From Lytechinus pictus (taxonomy: Eukaryota > Echinodermata > Echinoidea > Temnopleuroida > Toxopneustidae), in the NCBI RefSeq assembly GCF_037042905.1, contig NW_026974140.1, forward strand, positions 10,923,001 to 10,987,000: a stretch of 64,000 bases of DNA, written 5' to 3'. The notes below the pieces were generated by a model. It was not told the origin of the DNA, searched no databases, and worked only from the letters and a program-made list of their open reading frames with translations. Position numbers and translations under genes: made by a program. Positions 35,790-48,000 of this stretch are shown here, one piece after another (the stretch's first letter is position 1; each line of letters starts with the position of its first letter).

Positions 35790-36880
35790 TTAGTCTATAA
35801 CGTATACTTTGATGTTATGTTTTTATTTCAAATAAATCAGAATCTGGTTTAGATCTCACAAATTATTTCAAACATTATCTGTAAAAATATATTAAAAACA
35901 ATATTATGATGTAGCACCAGCGAAATTGTATTTATTGTATTTATATCTTGAATTAACATGACATTGTTTGTTCCAGTAATAACAAATGGATTGAAGCTGT
36001 AAACTAATAAAACCTACTTTCGAGTGGGCGTGTCACCCCGAAGAAACGGGGCAACCTATTTCAAGGACGGCCCATTTCTCTAGAATAAAGTACTAGTCAT
36101 GGTACTAGTACTTACTACAATTATTATTTGCAAAAAGGCAGCAGCCTTGTGCTTCCTTTCACAACCGATTGCCTAAATCTGCAGCATTTGATAAGCTTGA
36201 TTGCAGTGAATGGGGCATTTTGTGCATGGGCTCTAGCTTTTTTGAATTTCCAGGGCTCTAATGAGCATTTCAGGGGCAAAATCGCCCCTAGCTGCCATGG
36301 GTCAAAATTTCTGAAAATCTGTGAGCGAGTGAGTAAAGATTTTGACCTTTTAATGCGAAATTCCCATTTTGTAAAGAGTTTGACATAATATTAATTGATA
36401 AACTAATTTAACATTTACCCATTTTCATTTCCTTCAATTCTCCCCATCTTTCTTGATTATTATGACTATGCCCCAAGCCACCCATCCATCTGTATGCCAG
36501 TGTAAAAAGGTGATATCAGCCTGCACTTTAATAATTTTATTTAGATTCATATTCACACCGGTATTCGCATAAAAAGAGTTTTAGATAAACAATTATTCCT
36601 GTTACTCTGTTCTTATGCACCAAGACCCCCAAATCTAGAACTTCATACTATACAGAAACATTATTGCCCAATATTTAGGATGTTTGTGATTTGTGAGTTC
36701 CTGATGTAGCATCCTCTTTGATTGGTCACAAGAATATAGACCTTCATATATATTCAGCATATTAGAAAACATATTTCATAATTATTAACTATAGGGGTGG
36801 CAACAGGATATCTTAATGGTAGGGCTTAAAGTTGATGCATATTTTCCTCAGTGAAAGAAAATATGGATATTATTACACAT
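35790..36880. other. intergenic upstream of the sulfotransferase-like gene
   Basis: AT-rich with no supported gene. A GTGAGCGAGTGAG phrase near 36,321 may be a worn unit of the GCTCGCGC repeat family on the other strand. Confidence 0.4.
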
Positions 36881-36884
36881 GGGC

Positions 36885-37016
36885 CGCGGAACTGGGGAGG
36901 GGGGGGGAAGGGGCTTCACCCCCACTTTTTTTTTCAAAGCCATAAAAATAACCATCTGATTGTGATTTTTTTGCATGATCAGCTCCCCCCTTCTTTCATA
37001 ACCATTCCGCAACCGT
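36885..37016. mobile_element. second copy of the GGGCCGCGGAAC MITE
   Basis: It begins GGGCCGCGGAACTGGGG and ends AACCATTCCGCAACCG. The interior (TGATTGTGATTTTTTTGCATGATCAGC) matches the element at 7,283-7,420. The outermost bases have decayed. Confidence 0.7.
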
Positions 37017-37479
37017 TACATAAATGTCAGCCCCAGCCTTCTCTTGTCATAACTCTTTCCTTTCCCCTTCTTTTCATTATTATCCATGACTTAAACAATC
37101 AGAGGCAGTCACTGGGTGGGGGGGGGGGGGTGGATGAACAAAACCCAAAGATTATGGAAAAGAGAAGGCAAGGTTGAAAATCTGTATAATTTCCTTGTAA
37201 TTTAACTAAGAAAAAAAACTAAACATGCCAACTTTAAGAATTCACCCCCCATCAAGATAATCCTTGGCACAGCTGCTGGGATGGGTTACAAAGTCTGCTC
37301 ATCAGCTAGAGGTATTTGGTGCATAACTGATGTAAATTGAACCAGGCGGGTGTTTCATAAAGATGTATGTAAGTTACGAATGACTTGATGCACAACTGGT
37401 GATACCTTTTTGTGGTAAATGATAAACACCAGATTTTGAATCCAACCCAAATAAAAACTTGTTTTTATAAGAAAAAGAA

Positions 37480-38025
37480 AAATCAGACAAGTTGATAGGT
37501 GAAAGTTTGAACAATATTTGACAAACAACAAGAAAGTTATGAATTTTTCAAAGTTGTAAATATTGGTAATCACTTTACTCATGGAGACTTCAAATTGGCC
37601 GCATATGGGATGTCATAGTGATGTAAGGCAAGGACTACTCTTCCATGTACTCCTCTACATATTATTGCTAAAATGTCATTTTTCCTCAAAGTTTTATTTC
37701 AAATTATATTTTTCTTTCATGAGGACATTAAACAATATACTACCTGGGTTATATTTAGATTACTGCCCCAGGGGAATGGGTACTTAGGAGAAAACCACAA
37801 ATCCCTGATAATAAAGTACATGGCCTATGGGAAAGTTGTCCTTGCCCCTTGTCATAATTTACTTACCCAGTTGCCAATTTGAAATCTACATACTATTAGT
37901 GATCCCAATTTAAAGCAGCTATAACTTTCTTATTTCTTGTCCGATTTCTTTCAAATTTTCACCACTCTGTTTCATTTATTTTTCTCCTTCCCAACACAAC
38001 ATTTTATAGCCAAGGCTGGATTCCC
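37480..38025. repeat. degenerate inverted repeat related to the 29.3-29.9 kb element
   Basis: AACAAGAAAGTTATGAA and ATGGAGACTTCAAATTGGC on the left correspond to GCCAATTTGAAATCTACAT and ATAACTTTCTTATTTCTTGTC on the right. TTAA ends were not found. Apart from this and decayed MITEs at 38,510-38,610 and 39,100-39,260, the 37.0-39.4 kb interval shows no genes. Confidence 0.55.
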
Positions 38026-39425
38026 CTTTGATCACTAGTCATTTGTCAAGTTGTTCGTAACCTATGAACATCTTTTTAAAACACCAACCCACAATTTGCA
38101 CTATCAGTTTGGAAATGAAATGATAGGGAAATTTCTTAATCTTGGAAACAGATCTTTTCCACCATTCTGATTACGACGGTAACGCTAGTAAGGTTTGTTG
38201 TTATATTCTCTTTACCACAACCATCAAAACATCACAACCACCATCTGTATCATTCGTGTATTCATTTGATAGCACAAGCTCCAGAATGATCAAGGGCCTA
38301 ATTCTTCTTTCTCTCATTTCTTTGCTTTTCCCTCTCTTCCATAAGCCCGTCTTTTAATCTCTCTTACTGATTCCCTTTAACACCACAGGTCTATTATTAT
38401 CTCAAGAATACCGGGCAAGAATATAAGCGTAAAAATCATATCCAATACTGATGGTTTCTTTGGTTGTTCATCTGAGGAAAATAGTTTTCTTGCACCCCCA
38501 GGGGACCATGTTTAACAACAACCCTTCAACCTCGAGGTTACCTCGATGATTGCCATGATGGCAAAGTTACCACAGTTGTAACTCTTTATGAAACAAGTCA
38601 ATAATGAAAGATCCCCAAGGGTGCTTACCGGAACCCTGTAAAGGAAGTAAAGTATTTTCAGGGATGAAAAAAAAAAGGATTCTGGTTGAAAAAGAGTATT
38701 TTCAACTTTCTCCAATAGACATGTGTATCGACAAAAAATGCTGTGCATAAGGGGCACCCCCGATTTTGGCCTTTCATCAGAAAAAAAAAAATGTCATGGC
38801 CAAAATAAACTCAAGTAGTTGCCTTCGCATAGTAGAAAAAACTCAGTATGACATGATGAAATTTGATCATAAAAACAAACAATTATGACATTTCTTCTAT
38901 CTCGATCTGGAACTATTGCTGTTAAAAGCATGAAGTCAACCATGTCAATGAGGCACCGGTAGCAGCTCGCAGATGCAGGCCAATAGGTGGTTCATGATTT
39001 TGAAAAAAAAAAAAAATTATTTATAAAATCTGGTTATTTCATTTAAAAAGGGCAAGATACTGCAAAAAAGGAACAGTTGGTATCTCTGTATTCCCACTGT
39101 TACCATGCCATTGGATAAAGTTACTATGAGGTAAATTTGCTCCAAAAAAGATAACTTTTTGGAATCTTTGATTTTGATTGGCTGTATTGTAACATTGTTA
39201 CCATGACATTTACCCATGATGGCAAAGTTACCCTAATACTAATTTGCAAATGGACTCAGGATGACAACAAAAGTTATACAAATGGTTTGTGTCATTATCC
39301 AAGTGCACTAGAAATAAAGAGAAATAAATACGTGTATGGAAAACAAAAACTAGAAACAAAACAAATCATTTCTTCTTAATACAAAGTTCCATTTTAATGG
39401 TACAACTAGCACATCAATGATGTGG

Positions 39426-40380
39426 AGCTCATCCGGCATCTCGCAACAAAATTTAACACAATTTTAATTTCAGCCCAGTTGACACTGTAATGAACTATAT
39501 TGGTGACATGAATTGAGATATAGAATTGAAATTGATGAAGAAATTACATAGAAGCATTCTTTGTGATCTATGAATAAATTTCATATAAATCAAGCATAAA
39601 TAATTTTCTAGTCAAAATGTCTAAAGTCTGTGTAGAACCTTGGTGAACCTCATGTTGCTATCAGATGGAACAAAAAAAAAATCAAAATCAATCAATAAAT
39701 ATGTATTTTTTGAGTTTTGAAAATATATGAATAAATTAGCATATTTAATGAGTTTCAAAATTCTGTGTTGAAATTTTGTATCACCACCTAGAGCTATCAT
39801 ATACAGCAAACAAAATTGAAATTGATCAACAAATGAAGGAGAAAAAACATTTTTTGTGATTTATGAATAAATTTTGCATAAATTAGCATGAATAATTTTC
39901 TAGACAAAATTTTGTGTACAATTTTGGTGAACCTCATGGAGCTCTACCAGAAGAAAAAAAAAATCAAAATAGGTCAACAAATAAAGAAGGGGCATTTTCT
40001 GTGATTTATGAATAAATTTCGCATAAATTAGCATAAATAATTTTCTAATGAAAATGTCAAACTTCTGTGTAGAAATTTGGTGAACCTCATGAAGTTCTAC
40101 CAGATGGAAGAAAAAAAAAATCAAAATCGGTCAACAATTAAAGAAGAAGCATTTTATGCGAATTTTTAAAAATACGCATAAATTAGAATATTTAATGAGT
40201 TTCAAAATTCTGCGTAGAAGTTTTGAATCCCCCACCTAATGCTATCATATAAAGCAAACAGTATTGAAATCGGACTTGAAATGGCGAAGAAGAAGCATTT
40301 TGAAATTGTGGACGGACGACAGGCGACGGACGCCACGCCACGGCATAAGCTCATCTTGCCCTTCGGGCCGGATGAGCTAA
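39426..40380. mobile_element. repeat element with AGCTCATCCGGC ends and about five 145-bp tandem units
   Basis: It is bounded by GAGCTCATCCGGC on the left and GCCGGATGAGCT on the right. The right end forms a hairpin (AGCTCATCTTGCCC-TTC-GGGCCGGATGAGCT). Between them a unit containing TTCTAGTCAAAATGTC, TGTGTAGAA and TGGTGAACCTCATG repeats at about 39,609, 39,745, 39,897, 40,032 and 40,193. No protein is encoded. Confidence 0.7.
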
Positions 40381-40399
40381 AAATGAACAAATACACTCC

Positions 40400-41190
40400 C
40401 CTTCTACAAAGAGGTCTGACAATTTAACCAAACTCTTCATCCACCTGCCTTAACAATAATACACAATATCATATCAAAGGGGTACTCCACTCTGAAATGG
40501 ACATAATTTTAGGAAAGATAATATTGATTACATCTATGACAAACCAGATAACTTTTACCCTGGCAGTCCAGTGGATGTACACTTTGTTGCATTGTATATT
40601 ATTGCATAAATTTCTTAAATGTATTATTTTTTGCCAGAATAAATGATAATAAACATAATTACAAAGTAACAGTTGTGTGTGATTTCTTTGATTATGCTAA
40701 TTTATGCATTAAATCATAATTCTTCACTGCATAAAAAAATAAAGGTTCAAATCTGATAATTTATGCTAGTCTCTATGAGCCCTTCTTTGGAAGACTTCTC
40801 TGGCAATCAATAGTCTTTAGATGAGCTCAAAATCTCTTGAATCGAGCATGAATCATGGAATGATCAGGAAAAGCAGGCAATAAAGTATTAAGTTGTGCTA
40901 AACACCATATACCCATTATAATACTTTGCATAGTGAATCACTGAACAAAGACTCTAAAAAAACACAAACATTCTCTTGATAGATTGTAAGCTACACAGAC
41001 TCTATATATAACTGAATGATTTGTTCATTAATTCATGAATGAAATATCGACCATTTGAACACTCTTTCACAAATAGGATCCTGAGCCAACTTGCATTGGA
41101 ACAAATACAATCTACAACTTTCAAGAAATTTGATAGTGGCTCATTGTAAAAGTAGTCATTTCCACTTGTTTAAAGTAAAACATCAGTTCT
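40400..41190. other. intergenic, no feature seen
   Basis: AT-rich DNA downstream of PPID without supported genes or repeats. Confidence 0.4.
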
Positions 41191-41191
41191 G

Positions 41192-41350
41192 GAGCCTGTT
41201 TCATAAAGATGTACAACTATGGTAACTTTTCCATTATTGCAACTTCAAACATGATAAAAGGCAATTGCCATGGTAACCGGGCTCAGCGGCCAATCAGAAT
41301 AAAGGTTGTGGTAAAGTTACCATAGTTGTAACTCTTTATGAAATAGGGCC
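41192..41350. mobile_element. GAGCCC-type MITE, copy 2
   Basis: GGAGCCTGTTTCATAAAG on the left and CTTTATGAAATAGGGCCC on the right form an inverted repeat. The interior has CCATGGTAAC and GTGGTAAAGTTACC. It is of the same family as 28,215-28,357. Confidence 0.75.
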
Positions 41351-41855
41351 CCATATCATGAAAATGATTACCGGTAAAGGGAAATTACCTCAAAGTGATA
41401 GAGAATTGAAGAATTTGTGTACATGCTGTAGGTTTTAGAATCACCCAAATGATATGAAATTAACACAAGTCTATTGAGAGCCACGTGAACAAACATTACA
41501 TAAATGCAATAATACACAAAAAAGTATGGTCCAAACATTTCAACTATTTGGGTGTATAGCTTGAAAGTGGGGGCTACTTAGAAGCCTATTTTTAAAGTGG
41601 AATTTTTAATAGACTATTTTCCTTAATAAGATCGAAATAAATTCTGAAGGTTTACATGGTGAAGAAAAACAGTGTGGTGGTTTCACTATACACTCTGTAT
41701 TCTTTACTGGGCCTGAAGACGACAAGAACACAATTTTAGAAACGTCAAATTTGAGTGGTCCTTTTCAGGACCAACATACGCCCACAAAAGAATATATGGT
41801 GTACCATGAAACCACTACTATACACTCAACATAGAAATACCTTGAAAGCTCACAA

Positions 41856-41861
41856 TTTATT
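41856..41861 (-). other. candidate PPID poly(A) signal
   Basis: AATAAA on the minus strand, about 206 bases after the PPID stop codon. It would give a short 3' UTR. Confidence 0.5.
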
Positions 41862-42066
41862 GTTTTAATGTCTCCTGCAGCAGGAGCGTCCCTTTAACTT
41901 ATTGCGCTTGGCTGAGTTTTGCACCAGTTATACTGGAAACACTTCCACATCACAAAATATTCCACTCTTACAGTATACAAACCTATTGTCCATTATCCCT
42001 GTATCTGAGTATTTCAAACATTTATAGACATAGAAAACACCTAAAACTGTTTGGAATGAAGAAACA

Positions 42067-45000
42067 TCAGCTGGAAAACATCTTGGCGAATGTTGCTTTT
42101 TCTTTCTTTTTCCTTTCTTGAATGAAATGTTTGGCCTTCTTCAGTTCATTGCTTGCAGCTGCAATAGGTATAAAAACACACAAGCAAAATGATAAACTGG
42201 GCACCATTTAAAAAAAGAAAAATCACTTCTAACATGAAAGATAAATATAAAATGGAGTCCCTGACAAGCATTAATAATGTGGACAAGATGGTCTCAAGAC
42301 AACTGTGATCATAGATCATTGTGATTGAATTTAGAATTTCCTTTTAATAAACTATACATAGTATAGCAAATTTGTGATGTCATCAGGACCCTCAATCTCA
42401 TACCTCATGTGGTATGTATTGGTGAAATCTACCAAATTTCATAACTTGCCATGTTCCATTGAATTTTGATAAACTTTTTAAGTGTCATGCTTGTTTGACC
42501 TTTTCTCTGTTTATTTACATGTTGGGTTGTTGTTGCTAATGTATTTTTCACATTCTTCCAAGTAACGTCAATAGTTAAAAATACCTTTGTTTTCTGGTTC
42601 TTTTGATAATGCTGTTTGAAAGTCCTCCGAAGCTCCATCATAATTCTTCATGTTCATTTGAGCCTTTCCTCTCCTAAACCATCCTTTAGCATTGTCTGCA
42701 TCAATGGAAAGAGCCTGTAACATAAGATAAAAACATCAATTTCAGACAAAAGAAAATATTTACACTGAGATAATGTTTTTAACTGATACCAAATGAAGTA
42801 TATGCTGTCACTACAATTTTTAGATAATTTTGAATGCATTTAGCAGACTTCCACACAAATGTGGCCTAAATTTGCACACAAAGACAATAGCATAAATCAG
42901 TAATAAGTAAAATACCCATCTCAGGTCAATGAATTGCAATCATAGTTAGCTCACACATTCAATCAGGCAAAACAAAGAACATCTTGAGACCAGATTCGAA
43001 AATAAATAGATTATAATTTTTAGCCTTAAAAAACGGGCATACTTAAGCTTTATGTCATGCACTCATCGAAGTAAAATTGCATGAACAGAATGCTGGAACG
43101 AAATAATACAGTACTAGTAATAGAACTGTAAGAGACAATGTGTTTACCTTGACAGCCAATCACAGCTTGTCGTTTAGCGTCTAATGTCTTTTTTGGTTCT
43201 ATTATGTAATGTTTCATTCTAGCACTCTGTTCATTCATGTGAATTTACTTTGATGAATGCATGACGAAAAGCGTAAGTATGTTCATTTTTAAGGGTATTT
43301 TACGATTTTGCAGTACCAAACACATATTCATTTTAGTTTTTAGTAGTACACATAATATTTAAGTCAACAACTTTGCCATTTTACATTACCTGCAGCTATG
43401 AATAGGCTAAGCATGCCATGCATGATTTATAATTTATCACAGTACTAAATAGTTTGAACACCGGTACTGTTTGCAAGTGATCTCATTCTTCTTCTTCATT
43501 TACCCCAGTAATGGCATAAGGTTTTGATAACCATCGGTTGACCCCATAGTTTATGTAGATTTCCTGTATAAATTATGCTTAATTTACCTTGTATATTGAC
43601 AAGTGACCAATACTGATGTGTGCTTTTTCAATAAATATGGTGAATTAAGCGTAATTTATACATGAAATCTGCATAAACCATGGGTTCAACCGAAGGTTTA
43701 CGAAAACCACCTTGTTGAAGTTGGGCCTTTTGTCTTTAAACACATTCATATAGTACCTTATCACACTGTTCTATGGCATCGTGATTGAGGTCTAGTTCTA
43801 ACTTGCAGGCAGCCATATTCAGCCTTAGCGGGAGATAGCTTTGTAGAACCTTGATCTTTTCATCAGGGACATCATTCAGCTTACCCTCAAGATCAAGAGT
43901 GTCCAAGTATCTAGGAATAAAGAGTGTGGATTGTGATTTACTATGGGTGTTTCACAGAGATTTAAGTGACTAACAAGTGGAGCGCCTCTGGCAGCCTTGC
44001 CAGCATTACGCCATTCAATATAGCAGCAATACTGACTTTGGAAAACAACTATTGAATAGTTATTAATAAAAAATTCATGATAATAAAATACGTTCATTGA
44101 CCCTAAATGACTTTGACCTTGGCCATGTGACCTGAATCTCATGTAGGATGTTCACTAATACTTGATTACCCTTATGTCCAAGGTTAAAAAACTTAACCTT
44201 GGTTAAGATTTCAATGTTTATGATGCCCCCGCCATCAGAAAACGGCGCCTTAACCCTTATTAAACTGGGGGGGTCAATTTGACCCCCCCTCAACAAATTT
44301 TGTCACTACACCGTCGCACAAATTTTTTGACCGCGCCGCTCCGACTTTTTTGCTTTCAAGTCTTGCTCATCTTTTGAGACCAAATTTGCGACGCCCGGGT
44401 ACGCGGTTCCAAAATTACGCAACGTTTTGTAAGTGCATGTCAGACCAGAAATTGCTCAAAAACGTGATTCTGTGTAAAAAGTCAATGCAAATTGTGTTTT
44501 TCGACCAAAAATCATAAATGTATGATTATTTCTAGTTTTGTTGGTTTAAATGGATTTATTTTATGCTATTTATGATTGCAAAAGGGTCCTCGACAAAGTT
44601 CATTGGGAAAAACAATAAAAAACAAAGGTTTGAAAAAACAAAGAAATACATAAGAATTAAAAAAACAAAAAAATACATAAGAAATTAATTTTGCTATTTT
44701 TTTGTAGATATTTGTTAGAAATGTAATAATTGATACTCCCACCAAAAATTGGCATTCTACTAGCTATATAAATTGAGTTAAAGGCAAATACATACACAAA
44801 AAACCAAATTTATGGCAAATTTCATGCTTATTTGCATAATTAATTAATAAAAAAATATTTAAAAATTTTACTATACACTCTTGTAGTTAAAATCTGGCTC
44901 TAGGCGCTTGCAAATTTTCGAGGCGATTGCGCAATCAGCGGCCGAGATCTGAGGGGGGGGGGTCAAATTGACCCCCCAGTATATACTGGTCCGAAATAGC

Positions 45001-48000
45001 AGTTAAGATAGGGTTAAAGGGATGGTCCTGGCTGAAAGTATTTATAGCTTAATAAATAGAGTAGATTTCACTGAGCAAAATGCTGAAAATTTCATCAAAA
45101 TCGGATAACAAATAACAAAGTTATTGAATTTTTAAGTTTAGCAATATTTTGTGAAAACAGTCGTCATGAATATTCATTAGGTGGGCTGATGATGTCACAT
45201 CCCCACTTGTTCTTTTGTATTTTATTATATGAAATTAGGTTTATTCAAATTTTTTCCTCCAAGAACTAGAAAAATTGGATTGACAACTGATTTAGTGCAT
45301 TAGATATTTATTGCTGCAACTTATTTCATTATAAGGGAGACATATTATTCACACACGTATGAAATAATGAAAAAATTTGGATTTTATGTAATAACATAAG
45401 AAAACGGAAAGTGGAGATGTGACATCATCAGCCCACCTAATGAATATTCATGACGACTGTTTTCACAAAATATTGCTAAACTTTAAACTTCAATAACTTT
45501 ATTATTTGTTATCCGATTTTGATGAAATTTTCGGCATTTTGCTCTGTGAATTCTACTCTATGTATTAAGATATAAATATTTTCAGCCCAGACCATCCCTT
45601 TAAGTCTCGCTCTGCTGGATGCAGGCGAGACAAAAATCACAATTAAATTCAAAGCTGTAGTAATGCCACTTTTCCGAATAAAGCCTAAATTCAGACCTTT
45701 TCATCATTTCTTGGTCATAGAAAAAAGCATGTAGGAAAAGAGTCATTCTAGATGATTTTCAGACTTTTTAATGAATTCTAAGTGGCATCCGTGAAGCTGT
45801 GTGTGGCATAAATATAATGCATCACAACATTAGCAAGATGATGCTCCAGGAACACATGCTATTTTGTAATCATCAATTTAGGTTATGTTACATATCATTG
45901 TGCACATACCAGACATTTTAAGAATGACTTAAGGACGTTCCACAGTTATGTTTGTGCGCATTATGATCTGCGCATATTTTACACTTTGCGCGCTGACGTC
46001 ACAATGAATGAACAGGTGATTAATTAGCTGTGGGTATGAGCTGATTTTTCTCATCATCTGCACTTAAACTGCAGATCCGATGCGTTATTTCATGAAGCTA
46101 AAAAACTTGAATTATTCCGTGGACCATTTAAAAAAATATCTCTACAATATCAAAATACTTTAATCTGCAGTGCTGCCAAATATCACGAATATGACAACGA
46201 GTTTGAATAAATGGTAGAGTGGTTTTGATTTTGTTCTTTACATAGATACAACGCATTTGGCACATTTTTGGTGTTTTAAAAAGCACATTTGCTCTAATAA
46301 AAATGCTGATAGTTTGAAAACAAGCACATGAACCCCTATTTTTTAATTTGTGCTCCTCTTATGTATACCTTCCTCTACAACTTTGCAAATTTTGGTGAAA
46401 ATGACATGGATTTTGAATAAAGTGCAGCTTTTATTATCCTTTTGTAGTTTGTTATTGAAATTTCACATTTTTTAGATTGGGTGTTTGTTATCTTTTATGC
46501 CATTTTTAAGGACTGACAGTGCTGTTAGACTTAAAATTGCATACAAATAGCACTATAAATAGATTCTCCATTCTAACGATACACTTATTAACTCTCTTGC
46601 AAAATTTGGTGACTTTTTCATGTATTTTGACTGAGTAATAGAGGTTTAAACTCATTGTAGTGATCTTGCGAGGTCTAAAAATGCCAAATTCTTTTGAATG
46701 CGCAATTCTTAAGAAGATCCATTTGGGTGAACTTTGAAGCTCTTATAGCAAAAAATCAAGCACATGGACCTATGTTAATTTTTGCATATTTCGAATATTA
46801 AGGTTCTAAAGTATCTATGTGCAAAGTTTGGTGAAAATGACATGGATTTCACTTTAACTGTGGAACGTCGTTAAACAGTCAGACTCAAATTTTTGTGTAA
46901 CACCCTTGGGTTTTCTACTCAAAAAAGGTACATAGAATCTAGACCACATTCATCTGTAACCTTCACTCATTATGATACATACTTCAGGCAGAGGGAAATT
47001 CAAATGAGTCAATGACATATAGATACTAATGAAACATCATTTACCAGTATTTTTTAGGGGTATAAACAATACTTTAGTCATATTGAGTGGGATTAAAGGA
47101 AAACACCTGTTGAGAGGTGAAGCTAACATGTGAAATTTCAAGATCTTTCATGTTCTTTAGAAATAGAAAGAATATCATAAAAGAAATGTCAGGATAGTCC
47201 TTCACATGCCCTAAAATTCAAAATATAACATAAGGCTCAGATGACCATCTGTGTGTAGTCCCATACTTGTCTTTCTGTGTGCTGTGCATGCAACTCAAAG
47301 CAACCTACAACTAATTATTTAGTTGATACTAAAGTCTTTACATTTCCAATTCAAACTGACATGACCAGATGGGTGTTTCACAAAGCTGTTTGTAAGAAAC
47401 AGATTACTTTACGCATGAATAGACCTTTTCTTGTGCTAAGTAATATATCCCTATGTAATTGAGCACCTCAGAAAATATGTCCTAGTCCTGCGTAACTTTA
47501 TGACCAGCTTGCTTTATGAAACACCCACCATAAATTTTTTCTTCAAACTGATCCACCACAAATCCAAGGCCTTGTTGCATAAAAGTCATTATGACAGTAA
47601 CTTTGCCAACCAATGGTATCTTTCCTGGAATCTTCGAATTGTTACCATGATAGTTACCATTGGACGGCAAAGTTACAATAGTAACTTTTATGAAACAGGG
47701 CTCTGATCATTAATAAATACTACAACAAAAGATTCAATCCTGTTAGAATCTTACCTAATAGCCTTCTCATACTTTCTGATGGCAAACTCATAATCTTTTG
47801 ATTTGTATTTTCCATTTCCAATGTCTTTTAGCTTCATGGCAACCTCCAAGACCTTCACATACTGAAAGAGATTTGGACAAAAGTGAAATAATCTTATCAT
47901 GTGAGTTTGTATTTGACTGAGGTTCTACTGGTAAAGAATAAACACAAAACTCTATAGAAACTTGTTAATAAAATGTCTATCTATTTGTACGGTATTTGGT

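Noticed and set aside
44221-44300. Small GTP-like or other gene in the G/C-rich patch
   Set aside because: The patch is the end of a TTAA element with palindromic GTCAATTTGAC; no codon structure.
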